From the NCBI RefSeq assembly GCF_037975245.1, contig NC_092564.1:15319984-15383983 (forward strand): DNA of 64,000 bases, given 5' to 3'. This stretch comes from Apostichopus japonicus. Lineage: Eukaryota; Echinodermata; Holothuroidea; Aspidochirotida; Stichopodidae. The notes beneath the pieces are model-generated. The model had not been told where the DNA came from and made no database searches. It saw only the letters and a list, made by a program, of their open reading frames with translations. Below are positions 49,481-61,816 of the stretch, piece by piece. Positions within the stretch are counted from its first letter, which is position 1. Each line of letters begins with the position of its first letter. Position numbers and translations under genes: made by a program.

Positions 49481-49910
49481 TATCATCAACCAACCGCTAT
49501 GAGACTGCACAAGGTGTCTTCTCACCTTACAAAAATGTCGACAAATGATGGATTTATCCAAATATTAAAAAAGGTTTTGCTTGGTGGGGTAATGAAATCA
49601 AGTGATCCCTAATATATACATATTTTAATGGCAATGTCCCATCTAAACAGACCATGGTCTTCAACAGAGTATGGTGCCCTAGCTTGGCCCCTTGAGTAGA
49701 ACTTTATCATATTGAAGTTTGAGAGACCTGGCAATGCTACCTTCACCAAGAAGAAAGAGAAAAGAAAAGAAAGGAGGATATTATGTTAACTTCTAAAAAC
49801 TCTTCTGCTATGACCAAGATTGCCTCTGAAATGATTTACAACTTTTAAGACTTCTGCACTATGGTTCTTCCTTTTTGGGAAATCCATTGCAGGCTTCTCT
49901 TTAAAGGGAC

Positions 49911-50153
49911 TGTAAATTCAAGCAAAGAAGAAGTTTAGCTCAATGGTATCAAATTCGGTGAAGGCTGACTAACTCAGCTTTTAATGTTGCCATAAAAACT
50001 TCAAGATTGGTACAAAATTATGAATACCAGACCAGTGGCTATTACAAAACTTGTCAATAATCAAGGTTGAAAAGTGTTCTGTACATTTATTGAAACTTTG
50101 TATTCAATTCAGCAAATCTAGCAGTTCTTATGTCTCCCATATAGTCCCTTTAA
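49911..50153. mobile_element. TTAA-bounded MITE-like element, family B
   Basis: The ends are TTAAAGGGACTGTA (49911-49924) and TATAGTCCCTTTAA (50140-50153), inverse of each other with one mismatch, enclosing 243 bp. The boundary TTAA on both sides again fits piggyBac-like target choice. The interior is unrelated to family A. There is no open frame of note. The evidence is the end symmetry only, as no second copy is present in the window. Confidence 0.6.
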
Positions 50154-53100
50154 AGAAAAAATTCTCCAGGTATATGACCATTCCATCATCATCACCATGA
50201 AATTGAATCCTTGATCTTGCATTAAGATGTAAAATTGAAAAAATTCACTTTCAGTAAATCAAAATAAGTTTGCTGGATTTCTGGAAAAGTTGTTCCATTA
50301 AAGTAGCTAGGACTTAATGAAAGATCTGCAATGATTGAAATGAATCCTTATCAAATCAGCTGATACTTACAGATAAGGCTCAGAAACATCAACAAAATGG
50401 AGCACGGGCGCTTGATGTGCTACATTTACTCTGTAAACAGAATTTTTAAAAAAATCACAATTCAGTCATTTTAATCAAAGTCTGTGAATCTCAACGCTGG
50501 CTAGCATCGAAGACGGGCATTAACTACTTAAGTTGTCATTTTTGCGGAAATGTTTCTCAAATTTCAAAGAGACACTCAAGGCTAGGAATATATATATATA
50601 TATATATTTGGGTAAGGGTAGAGAAATATTATGGAAGGGGATTTTTAAATCTACATGCTTATTACTTGAGGGAATTTATGAGAGTTATGAGAGAAGACAC
50701 TTTTGGGATGCAGGAAGTCAAAGTCTAGATGAGGAGATGGAGATGGGGCCAGTAGAAGTGGCGAGGGAGGGGAGATTGGTGTCTCTTCCTACTAATGGAA
50801 ATGAAAAACATGATTCCGAAGGAATTTCATCTCTTAATTTTCATTGTTTAGGGGCAAATACCACAGCTTTTCAAGCAACGAATCCAGCATCAATTTATGC
50901 ATTGCTGTTCGGTATCAGCCATTTGACCTAGAACCAGGTAGATTGAAAACTTTGCTCCGTGTAAAATTAAGTTGCACATGATATATCCTGAAGGATGCAG
51001 AAAATACTTAAATTGTCTGACAAGATAAATGGATGTGTAAAAGTAAAATTAAGTTACATGGATGTACTTTATGCGTGGATGTTGTTTTGTAATATCATTT
51101 CAAGGTAGTAGAAACAAGGTAACAACCTAAAGTAGTATATCAATCCTACTGAAATTTTCCAAACTTTGCAATAAAAAAGTCAGTTCATGGCACCTATACC
51201 CTCCCCCACCCCCCCCCCCCTTTCCCTGTATCTTCACTTTGATTTTACAGACTGTGTCCCTTAGCAATGTAGAAAAGAGAGTATTCATCCAGACATACTG
51301 ACAATATAAATTAACATTTTTTGTGTAAATTGAACTATCATCATGGCTGGTTTTGGTCTTGCAAAATATGTTAAAAGGGTGTTATATTTTGGTTATAATC
51401 CCAAATACCAGAAAGTTAGTATGGGATTTATCTGGTGATGATATATATTCTTTATCTCCATGGAAAGTCCTAGAAAACCTTTAAATTTTCAAGATAACTT
51501 TGTTGATGTATGCTTATCAGACCTTTCACCACAACCACTTTCACTTAAAACTTGATTTTTTTTGTGTGCCTGAAACTGCTCAGTTTTTGCAAACCAGCTT
51601 TGTTTCATCTTTGATCAGTGAAATCAGAGCATGCATAGGTTTACATGGATCTAAGTGACCATGAAGATTGCAAGTTTTTAAGAAAAATTGGACTGGGAGG
51701 TATTATTTATGACTTGCTTTTTTTCTTACTAAAATACCAGAATAATAAACAAAAGGATCTGTGGTCACTGTAAAAAAGATAATAATTTACCATTGTTTTG
51801 GGACATTTTATCGCCGTGATGATATCTTCCTTGCCCTGGAAATGGGAGGTTCAAGACCTACAGGCTACCAGAGTGACCTCAAAATTTAATGGGTGACTTT
51901 AGTTAGAATTCTAGTCTGGATATGTTTTAGTCCAAGATATTAAGTTCTTCTAGTTTTTCAATATATTCAGCTTTAAAACATAGTAAATCACTAAAATGTT
52001 GCTGTTAAGGCTCTAAAATGATGGTTTACTATGATACAAAAAGGGCACAAAGTCTTACATTAATTGGTTCTTACTCTGAAAAGTCAATTTTAGACTTACT
52101 CAAGTCTTCTCTTGCACATATGCATTAGATGCAAATTCTGATGAATATCAAATGTAACATGGAAAAGAGACTTAATAGTGTTGTAAGCTGGGTCCGAGGA
52201 TCTCCTTTAAAATATAAAATCAACCTGTAGCCTCATTCTTATCTGCTCTCTAAATTTGTAAACTTCACAATATTTATTTTTCCTTTTTTCAAGTTGATCA
52301 AATTGTCAGCTGCGTCATGCATCCCTGTTCTCTGTTCTCCTTCTCCTCTGTTACTGCCTCCCACTTCATGTGACGATAAATTTAATAAATGCAATCATTG
52401 ATTGATAAGGGTTTGCATTAATCGTATCCATTCCCTGGAGGTATCGAATGCGACTGTGTACCGGTACCTTTTTTTTAAATTGTAGGTTTGTGTTTGGTTG
52501 CTAGGCAAAGAATTTTCCTTTTGATGAATCCAAATGAAATCACATTTTGGTCGTGAGATCTTGGCAAATCCAATTAACAGGGAAGATAATCAGCGATGGC
52601 TTTGCGGATGGTATCAGAATCGTGTAAACTGAGAAACGCAGTACATATTAGATTACACAGTATTGGATTTCCAATCAACTTTAATTGTTTGTGATCTGTG
52701 CAGCTGACATATTAAGCGAGACGTTCATTAAAATGCGGCTTAATTATAGAAACTTTTAAGATGATATCATCCACAAACTACATCATACAAACTACAAGCA
52801 ATGGCTCCCTGCTCTTCACCTGAAAAAGAAAAACTACAGTATGAAATGTTTCCTGGAAAGAGTGAGGGCGGTAGTGAATAACTTAGCATGCACAGACTCC
52901 TGATGTGTGACCTGATTAATTCACTTTGGCTTTGGCTTTGAGTACAACGTTACTGTATGCTGCCCTGTTGGACAAATCTAACTGTAATAGTAATTACCGA
53001 CTTTGCTATCTGCGTTATAGTCATTGCCGACTCTGCAATCCGCAGTCCCCCTCACAAGTTTGCAAGGTTGGTAAGGGTGAGTCCATAGTTCCTGTTTGGG

Positions 53101-53531
53101 AAATCAAACAGAGGACAACTTATTTGTCAACTAAATTATTAAATATCACTGTGCACTAGTGCATTCTCGATACCAATATCCTGCTCGTAATGTTTATTTA
53201 TCATGGTGGGCCAATGTGTGGGCCCCTGATGAAGAAACAAAAAGAAATATTTGATGGAGAGTTCAACCCACATTCCCCTCCCTCCTGTATCCCCACCTGG
53301 ACCTTTTCCCTTCCTATTCATGACTTCCAGAAATTTGTATTTTAAGGAATTTTTCAAAAAGAATTGATAGGATTGAAGAAATACTATGTTATATAAATAT
53401 ATGTGTATGTTTTGTGTCACTTTGAATGTGAGAATTAAATTTAAAATTGTTTGTTTTTTTGTGTATTAATACACAGCAGCAGCAACAACTGTTTGATTAT
53501 TTATGTTTCTCTTCTTCTTTTTCTTTCGTAG

Positions 53532-53564
53532 GTAATTTATTCTCGAGTCGCCAGAGTATGTAAG
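53532..53564 (+). CDS. Sema5-like semaphorin, exon 5 of 7 seen (33-nt microexon, YSRVARVCK)
   Basis: This 33-nt microexon encodes VIYSRVARVCK, phase 0 at both ends. It has a long pyrimidine tract, a tag acceptor and a consensus AAG|gtaagg donor. The peptide is the almost invariant (V/I)YSR(V/A)ARVCK motif that follows CGR/CGK in semaphorins and is followed by NDxGG, which is exactly how exons 4 and 6 flank it. Its size is below what ordinary gene finders call, and it is isolated by introns of about 15.7 and 8.3 kb. Skipping it would keep the frame but delete a conserved strand and one cysteine of the propeller, so constitutive inclusion is expected (inference). Confidence 0.95.
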
Positions 53565-53657
53565 GTAAGGTTTAACCTCTGTTTTTTTTCCTTGTAGTAA
53601 AGAATAATAAAATAAATAAAAATTACTAGCTAATAAATAATTTATTGCTATTTTTAT

Positions 53658-53730
53658 TGTGTAAAAGTAAGTTGGCCTGACGTTTCGATCCTAGCAGGAT
53701 CTTCAGAGGCTGAATGACAAGTAACAGTAA
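53658..53730 (+). repeat. Dispersed repeat fragment with GATCCT-AGC-AGGATC hairpin
   Basis: The sequence TGTGTAAAAGTAAGTTGGCCT (53658-53678) leads into GACGTTTCGATCCTAGCAGG and a following TCTTCAGAGGCTGAATGAC. It contains the small perfect hairpin GATCCT AGC AGGATC (53687-53701). The first 21 bases recur at 60083-60103. It lies about 95 bp after the exon 5 donor. Confidence 0.65.
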
Positions 53731-54901
53731 CAGAAAGGACAAAAACATGCACAGAATACAGACAGGTTAATGAGCATGGTGAACACAAAGAGATAGATGT
53801 AAGGGGATTAGTAGACAAGGGATGGAGAGAAGAAGCAACAGGGGAAAAGGAGAGGTAGGAGATAAACAGTGGAGGGACAAAGAGAGGATTAAAGGGAACG
53901 GGGTAGCTGTTTTTATTACCGACTGTAAGGGTTTGTTCAGAAACCAACCGGAAACCAAGGAAGCAAGTGGAAAGTGAAAACCGGAGACGTTCCTGACTTC
54001 TAGGAGGAAGAAGAGAACACTCTGAACACTAAGAATACTATGAAAGCATTCATTGAGAGCTCGCTGAAGCTGTGGAAAGTCGTAGACCTTTTCATCATCA
54101 CCCTGAGTAAAGTTACATAGGGGTTCTCCGCATCTTTACAACACCGGCATACTCGTGTATCTCATTCACCTGAAAGTTTTTGAACTGAATATCCATCCGT
54201 TTTAGTCTAACAAAGATTTCAGTTCAACTTTAAAGTTAGGTGGTTCATAGATGAAAAACAACTGGGTTGGGGGGGGGGTGAAGGTTAGGGGCAGCTCACA
54301 AAAGCAGGACTCAAATATGTGCATGATTTGTTTTTAACTTTTATGCAGAGTTTATGTTGTTTTCAAATTTGGAAGAAACATTAGAACAATAGAAGCGTGC
54401 AAAACAGGTGCGAAATTGTTTCCTGAGGAAAGAGCCATGACAGCTACTGTTGCAGAGTAAAAAAGAAAAAAAAATGAAATGGAGTCATTCATGTTTTGGA
54501 AAATTCAGTCCGCTGTTGACATAAGCACAGCTGAAGACTGGGTTAGCTCATTTGACACCACAGCGAGGGCCTATCCATCACATCCTTTGGGGAAATCAGT
54601 CCCTCTCAGCTTCTCTCATATGTGTACATACATTTAAGAAACAACAAAAATATTCAATAAATTTCATCACATACGTTTTGAGATTTTTTCCCAGGCATTG
54701 TTTTGCAAGAGGTCTGTTGGAGGTTCCTAGGTTTTTAACAAAACTAGTGTAAAGTATTATTAATATTACATAACATTCCAACTGCATCTCTGATGTATTT
54801 GCTCTGCAGGAATGTGTGCACCTTGTGAATATATACTAGTTGATAAAAGACTGGTAGCTGTTCATAAAGACACAAACTAGATTTCAGCAGCTTCATTCAA
54901 G

Positions 54902-54977
54902 TTTAAAGGTCATCAGTATTGCGTCCAAATCTGCTAGAAAAGCTAGATAAATGACCACCCATGCTCACATTTGCAAA
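54902..54977 (+). repeat. Dispersed motif family, copy 2
   Basis: TTTAAAGGTCATCAGTATTG, TCTGCTAGAAAAGCTAGATA and ACCACCCATGCTCAC parallel the blocks at 4765-4840 at similar spacing. The similarity is partial. Confidence 0.45.
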
Positions 54978-55133
54978 AGCATTCATATTACTGCCACCAC
55001 TCAAACAAGTAGTCATCCATACTGAGATATTTCACCCAGTTGGGACAAGTTTTTCTACACTGTACTTTCATTTTCCGCTTCAAGGTGTCAGTATGAGCAG
55101 TATGAATATCATGTTTCTATCAAATCAAGTTTG

Positions 55134-55310
55134 GGAACTGTTTGTACTGCCCATACGAGTGCTTTGGAAGCATGACATGGAAGTACAGTTTAGAGAGGTA
55201 TTATCATTAGAATCAGAGAAAGGTTAGGAACTGTTTGTACTGCCAATGCGAGTGCTTTGGAAGCATGACTTGGAAGTACAGTTTAGAGTGGTACTAGCAT
55301 TAGAAAACTG
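55134..55310 (+). repeat. Tandem duplication, 93-bp unit, two copies
   Basis: GGAACTGTTTGTACTGCC begins at 55134 and 55227. Both copies continue with GAGTGCTTTGGAAGCATGAC and TGGAAGTACAGTTTAGAG, with a handful of differences. It accounts for the open frame ending near 55227. Confidence 0.92.
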
Positions 55311-56643
55311 TCCAAACTGGCTGGATATTTTATTGTTTATTCCAACAATCCTTAATGCTGGGAGTAATATATGAAGCATCATCACCTCAAGGAAAGTACT
55401 TTTGAAAAATTCTAGCAATGTTTTATAGCACTCTAAATAAAATTTGAGGTCAATTTGATGACCTTTAAAGCCACTTTTTGAAGATGATAATATCTACAGT
55501 GAAAGTTTTCTCTTCAATAACAATAGTTGGCATGAAAATGTCCTGCAAAAAACCAGAAAAAAAAATTGTTCTGAAATCTTACTGTGGTTTTGTAGAAGGT
55601 GAATCCAGATTGATTGTTGATTGATGATGAGTTTGGTAAACAGAGCCTTTAGGGTATTGGACATGTAGCTCAGGATCAAGGTGACATGCTTTTAGATTTT
55701 AGCACAGTTATTAAATCAATATCTGACAGATTGGTATGACATTGGATCTCCAAACCATGAAATTGAAGATAAATCTTGTCAGGACAAAAGGGGGAGAATC
55801 ATTGACCTTGATATCCTTGAGGGAAACTTGACCAAATCACCTACTGCCTCAAAAATAGAGTTAGTTGCTCCAAGCTCTTCTGGTCAAGGATGAACACAGG
55901 AGGATGCTCCCTATGACTACGTGCTGGATCGTAAAGAGAACATCGTCGTAGGTTTGACTGGCAGCGCTCGGCAACGTTTCTTAAAAAATAACGATTCATA
56001 TTCTTCAAACATGATTTGCAATTTATCAGACCATTTAAGCAATTTTGGTTCAAAGGACCCCCTGTAGTGAGTGATTAATTCTATCATTGCTCCGTTTGAT
56101 ATGGATTAATCTTTCAGGGTTCAGACACGCGGCGGTTATCTACTTTAGTAGAAATTATATGCCCCCTCGATTAACAAACCATGGAGCCACCACAATCAAC
56201 ATATTTTGAAAATTATTCCAAAATGCAACTCGATTCAGGAAATGAAATGGGCATGGATGGAAAATTTTCATGTTCAATCTAAAAATGGTTTAATTTAAAC
56301 GGTTACAACATAACTAACTCATGTGCTAAACACTGATCTGTAATGCTTTGCAGGTCAGTTTAGAATCATGCAGGCTAAGAAATCCCCCAATCCTGATCTT
56401 TAACAGCAACATAAAACCAAGGTTTATTAAGTATATGTGAATGTGGTCAAACCTTCAGACTTCTGTTTGTGTCACTATAAAGCGTTGACAACTTGGAGCT
56501 TCCATACGTCCCGTTATTGTTTTGCTCTATATTCTGGCTATTTTCCAGAAATTCAGGGATTATAAGAAACTCATCCTCTCTCTCCCTTCCTGATTCTCAC
56601 CCCTATCCTCTACCCTATCTACAACACACCCTCCCATATATCA

Positions 56644-57083
56644 CTAGCAAGGGTAACACGCTGTGACCTCTATTGAAAGTTGACATGTAAATGATGCAAT
56701 GAATATATGGCTCTGTAGTTTCCTGTCTTGTCTGTCGATCATTCTCCCCTCTCCCGTTTATCCGGCCAATATTCAAAGAGGATATCTTTTCACCTGCAAT
56801 CACATGCTCCAGTTGCAGCTTGATAAACCTGCTCTATGAAATGCCTAGCAATCAGCAAAGCAACCAGAGTACCTATAGCTGACAGCCGGCCAGCGTTGTA
56901 CGATATCGACCACTGATTTACAGCTATGCCCGCCACACTGGTCAAGAAATTATAAACTCCCAACCCTAGAACCGATCGATAAAACGCACAGGAAAACAAC
57001 AGCGGGCGTATTTTCATTGCATCATTTACATATCAACTTTCAATTAGGTGCCTTCATATGTCACATTACGTTACCCTCGCTAG
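56644..57083. mobile_element. Long-inverted-repeat (foldback-like) element, ~440 bp
   Basis: The outer ends are CTAGCAAGGGTAAC (56644-56657) and GTTACCCTCGCTAG (57070-57083). Further in, ATTGAAAGTTGACATGTAAA and TGATGCAATGAA on the left match, inverted, TTCATTGCATCA and TTTACATATCAACTTTCAAT on the right with one mismatch. Weaker symmetry continues inward (TTTCCTGT...TCGATC). The arms are thus roughly 70 to 130 bp each around a unique centre of about 200 bp. This is the structure of a MITE or foldback element. Two minus-strand frames, which overlap each other by a few bases, lie across its left edge and centre and have no known family. Target duplication is unclear. Confidence 0.78.
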
Positions 57084-60081
57084 TATCGGGCATGGAACGT
57101 AATCTCGTTTGAGTTACTCTTGTACTAGAGGCAATTTCACTTGTGGTAGTAATACTACCTTCATAACTGATCACAGTATTCAGAGAAATGCTTGAAAGTT
57201 AAACAAAACATTTATGTGTGATATGTCCTCCTACTGTTTTCTTATCTTATTGTCTGTTTATCCCTCCCCACCCCCTCCTCTCCCCTCCCATGTATTCATC
57301 CTACATCCTGCCATTTTCAATCTCATCATTTACGATCATATTCACTAGATAATATGTCAATTTGTAATATATTTCGAACAGCTATAGTGTCAATATAAAA
57401 CAGTATGGCCTCTACAGGTAATTTAAGGCCAACTTGGAAATTTAGCAAACTAGGTCTATGTTTGACTGGCACACACTCTGGAGAGTTTTTTGTGACTGAA
57501 ATTTGATCTTCCTCCCAAAGTAATATGTCTCTGGCATTTTATAAAACAAATAACATTAGAAACAAGTCTCTTGGATCTTTTAACATACACTTTTCACAAC
57601 ATGGAGCTAATGCTCTACCAATCAATAGATGAATGAAGAGGGGGGGGGGGGAGAGAAAAAGAAAAGAAACACATAAAGAAAAGACTGATAAAAGATTTGC
57701 TGCATTTATATTACACATGTTATGTATCCTGTGTTGCTATTATGATACATTGTATTTGATTGCTTAGCTCTTCAGGGGAACTAGGGTGACATTTTCCAGA
57801 GTTCAACAGCCATCGGCAGTACAAGTGTAAATGATTTACAGGTTCAGTGTAGGAGGGAGGGGTTCTGAACAGTCTAACTGTGATCACAAAGTCTTGACTA
57901 AGGATAATATTGAATACAAGGAGGGGGTGGAGGATGGGGTGAGGGGATGTGGTTGGAGAGAAGGAGTCCAATGCTGTTCAGCTTAAACAATTTTTTTTAA
58001 AATCTGATGTAATGGTTTGTATGTTGCAGATTGAACAGTGACCTTTGATAAATGGAATGATTTGATGCTGTTGAGTGCTAAAATCTAATGACGTACCTTA
58101 CAGGGATCTGTCAAGTGTCATTTCAAATAGAAAAGTAGAGGTCAAAAGAATTGAATTTGGCCACTATAAACTTTATAAAGCAGAGTTGAAATTGATAAAT
58201 ATTTCAATAAAGTCCATACTAAAATCCTATAACAAAGTCAATTCATCCATAAGTTTTGTCTAGTCAAGTTACATTTAGACTAGTGTTCAAAAGAAAAGTA
58301 GAAAGTTTTTCTTTCTTACATGTGTTTTTATATACACTATAAAAGTGTCCAGTTGATGAATTCTTGAGGATTGAATCAAATTCATTAATTAATCACTCAA
58401 GAACATTCATTTCATATTGTGATGAAACATCTAGAAAGGATGCCAATAGTTTTGTTGTATGCAAAAATGTCTTATTTCAAGAAATATACTCATATGTTTG
58501 GAAAAATTCTAAAAACTCAAATGCTGCTTTAAATATGTTGTCAATCAAATTAATCATTTTGATCACTTGTATATAAAATATACATTTGATGAGGGAAAAA
58601 AAGGTAGGAGTGTGTAAATACTAAATAGTGTAATCAATTATTTGAATCATACTTGGTAAACCATGATGACCAAACAACTTCTTTCAATGAGGGGCAAATC
58701 AGGTGGTTGGAGAAGCGGGATGTGAAGTGATCGAACAAGGAAGAGTTGATCATAAATGTCTTTTAGCAAAGATTATGTAGTAGGTCTTAGTACAACTATC
58801 TGTAAGTATGGATGAAAGTCATTGATCTTATACATGAACAATCGTTGTAGATAACAGCCTGGCATTAAATGATCACTTTCGGTGTTGATTTCCAAAAGTT
58901 GGTTTTGTATAGTGGAAGGGTGAGAGGGAGGGGGGGGGGGGGGGATTTAAAGGAATTATAAACATGGAATATTATATTGTCCATTTTGCTCCCTTTAGTG
59001 CAGTCTCCCTCTCACTGTCTTGTGAATAATTGCAAAAAGGAGCCTTTAAACATGTCAAACTCATTTTCATGGTTGTCAAGGAGAATTGAGAATGAAAACA
59101 TAATAAAAACTGTAACTGGAAGACAGGAATTTTTATTTTGGTAGCATTGCATCACAAATAGTTCTTTCATATTAGGCTTGCAAATTTCAGTTGTGGGATT
59201 TTGAGAATCTCATATTTTATAGTTTGTCCTTCATAAATCAATGTTTATTCAGAGAGAATAGGTAACTGTCAGTGACAAAATACCTAGGCCCTAATCACAG
59301 ATCTGCCATTTGTTGTATTGTGAGTAGTTTTGACATTTGAATGGAGGGTGGGAACCCAAAATGCAGTATATAAACCTGAGGGAATTTGTAGATGCCCGAA
59401 AGGTTTTGGAAGCCATGTCATATTATTACACCATTAAAAGTGTAGGTTATTAGCCACTGGTCTGTGAAGGCTGTGAGGGGTTGTAGTAAAATATGGACTG
59501 AAAATAGTCCATTGACATTTTTTTCCCCAAAAGATGATAAAAGTCAACCCTAACATACTGCAGTGACTCCAGAAGTATTATTTTAAAAAAAAGAAAGAAA
59601 GATGATTGCAAAAAGTTTGATTTATGATCCCATGTTATTCCAGGAGAGGGTAGCCTTAGTAACCATTTGATACTCATTCCATGTCAAGATCTTAAGGTAA
59701 CTTCCATTTCCATTGAACACCAGTAAAGTAACCCTCCATTTTCCAGCTGTTTATAGAATACCGTAAATTTTATACTTCAATAATAAGAAATAAAAGAACA
59801 TGAGTTAAATGTCCCAAACCTTGATTTTGTGAAAGGTTGACTACATGGTGCATAACCAGTATTCTTATTCTAAATAATGTAATAGCTGTATTAATTATTA
59901 AACAAGTTATATGCCCCTACATATGCTAGAAAGTCAAATATTTGCACTTAAACACAGCCTGGGGTGGTGATTGTTATGTAGAATCCATTGACCTTTTTAA
60001 CAATTTATGCTGTCTGTCATCAGAGATTAAAATTGTTAATATATTCATAGAATTTGTGTTTTCCTTTCACAAAATATATAT

Positions 60082-60120
60082 ATGTGTAAAAGTAAGTTGG
60101 CCTAACTTACTTTTACACAT
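60082..60120. repeat. Perfect 17-bp hairpin with 5-nt loop
   Basis: ATGTGTAAAAGTAAGTT (60082-60098) is followed by GGCCT and by its exact inverse complement AACTTACTTTTACACAT (60104-60120). The left arm plus loop is the same as 53657-53678, apart from the first base, where it leads into a different sequence, so the hairpin looks like two ends of one dispersed repeat brought head to head. Confidence 0.9.
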
Positions 60121-61816
60121 TCTCCTACACAGGCTCTCTAGTGGATAAGCAGTTTGCTAACAGATTTATTTTATTTAGAATATATATATGTGTGATTCTA
60201 TGTTTATTTTATCACAGTGGATTGCAGGATATTCACTGAGTAGTAGTTAATCAATAATCAGAAGGGTGTTTGAGAACGATATGATCTCAGTCAAATATTG
60301 TCAACGACCGAATTGTATTGTTTCATAGAAATTTACCTTTAATAAGGAATATCACATGATCCTGTTAAGTAACTGCTGAGCATCTGCCTCTAAGTGACTT
60401 CATGTGTTGAATTTTTGACAATTTTTTCAGAAACTAACCACAGGATCATTTCATGAAAGTTCCTTCCTTTTCTTATTTTCAATTCATTTCATTTTCACTC
60501 AATGAAAACATTTCATATGGAGGGATAACGGGCGGGGGGGGGGGGGGGATAGATGGAGGGGAGGGTAGATGGAGGGAGGTGAAGATATGGGATGTCAGCA
60601 ATGTGGAGATGTCAGAGTTTTACGTGCCGGTCACGTCATCTTCCTTGCAATAGAGATGACTCTTTTGTTGCGATGTGTCTCTCATCTTACATTGCATCAA
60701 AAATGAATCTCGAAAGATATTAAGAAACTTTGAAACGTAAAATGAAGCGATCGAATCCAGAGACAGATTTGTGAATCGTTGTACTTTATCTGAATTCAGT
60801 CACTGAACTTACTCAGTTTCATCTTAATAGATATCACGGAGGGGAGCGAGGGCCCACCCTGACCGGGTTCCCCAGTGTATTTTTACATTTCCTATTTGAC
60901 ACCCACCTAAGATAATGCTTTTTCAACTGGTGGAAAAAATAATACTTTTCGGAGATGGAATCCTCCATTTTTACGATGCATTGTTTTCATTTGATTATCT
61001 GCAGCCTGAGGTGAATGAATTCCCAGTATTTTCTTCAAACAAACATTTTGGGTTAAAGTGGTAGGAAAAGTATATATATAGGGCTTCTTCCTATAAGGCA
61101 GAAGAAATCAAGTCAATAAAGTCATCATGATCACTCTTGACTTTAAAAGGGTTTTTTTTAAGTACTGCAATCTTGCCATTTTTGCATCTCCTTTGGGCTA
61201 CATATTATATATGCATCAGATTTTTATTGACCATTGTCAATATTTTACTAATATATAGACTTCCCACTATTCAATGCATCATAAATTGACATAAGCTGCT
61301 GGAAATAAGCTTGCTGCTTGTATTGAAGCTGATTTTGGCATTATAATAAAGAAGATGTCCCATCCCCCAGGAGCTGTCTAAACTATCATGTTTAGTACAG
61401 CTCAGCACTATGTATCCACAGCTCTCATTTGCAAATTGGTTGTAAACCTTTTGTTTTATTACACGTAGAGGTGTCTTCAAATCGTATTGATGAACTCAGG
61501 ACTGGGTCCCTACTCGCTGAAACCTCTTCTTCAGTAGCAGCTGTTTATGCGATAGCTGCTAAAGACAATTTGTGGTGTTGATAAGAAGCATACCATAGTT
61601 GGTTTCTTGGGTAACCCAAGAACATTGGAGTATTATTCCTCTCCTTTTGAGCATGTCATAATGTTGCTGCAGATGTGACAAGTCAACCAATGTACAACAG
61701 GAAAAAAACTGCAGGTCCTTGTAGAGCATGCACCTCCTCCCCCCCCCCCCACCTAGACCCTTCTCCACATTCTCAAAATATGTCATGAAGACTTAAAACT
61801 TTTGTTTCCCCCACAG

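Larger units (their letters stand above)
37789..53531 (+). other. Semaphorin intron between exons 4 and 5 (~15.7 kb)
   Basis: This phase-0 intron contains a G-rich quadruplex-prone tract (38549-38588), a 28-bp direct duplication (38902-38957), a ~194-bp duplication (43340-43712), a ~70-bp diverged tandem repeat (45205-45500), a possible LINE remnant (45855-46001), a long array of diverged ~100-bp units (48530-49480) and a TTAA-bounded element (49911-50153). The longest open frame of the window, about 132 codons ending at 50931, lies here; it crosses an AT-dinucleotide run and matches no family I know. Confidence 0.75.
53565..61816 (+). other. Semaphorin intron between exons 5 and 6 (~8.3 kb)
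   Basis: This intron carries the two members of the GTAAAAGTAAGTTGGCC dispersed repeat (53658 and the hairpin at 60082-60120), a 93-bp tandem duplication (55134-55310), a long-inverted-repeat element (56644-57083) and G15 runs at 58930 and 60534. No further exon was recognised. Confidence 0.8.

Noticed and set aside
50533-50931. Longest open frame in the window (about 132 codons, plus strand).
   Set aside because: It crosses an AT-dinucleotide run (IYIYIYL), lacks any recognisable motif and lies inside a semaphorin intron. Length alone is not enough in a 64-kb AT-rich sequence.
56615-57017. Two slightly overlapping minus-strand frames, one with hydrophobic stretches suggesting membrane segments.
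   Set aside because: They fall largely on the inverted-repeat element at 56644-57083, have no known family, and are better explained by the element's higher GC content.
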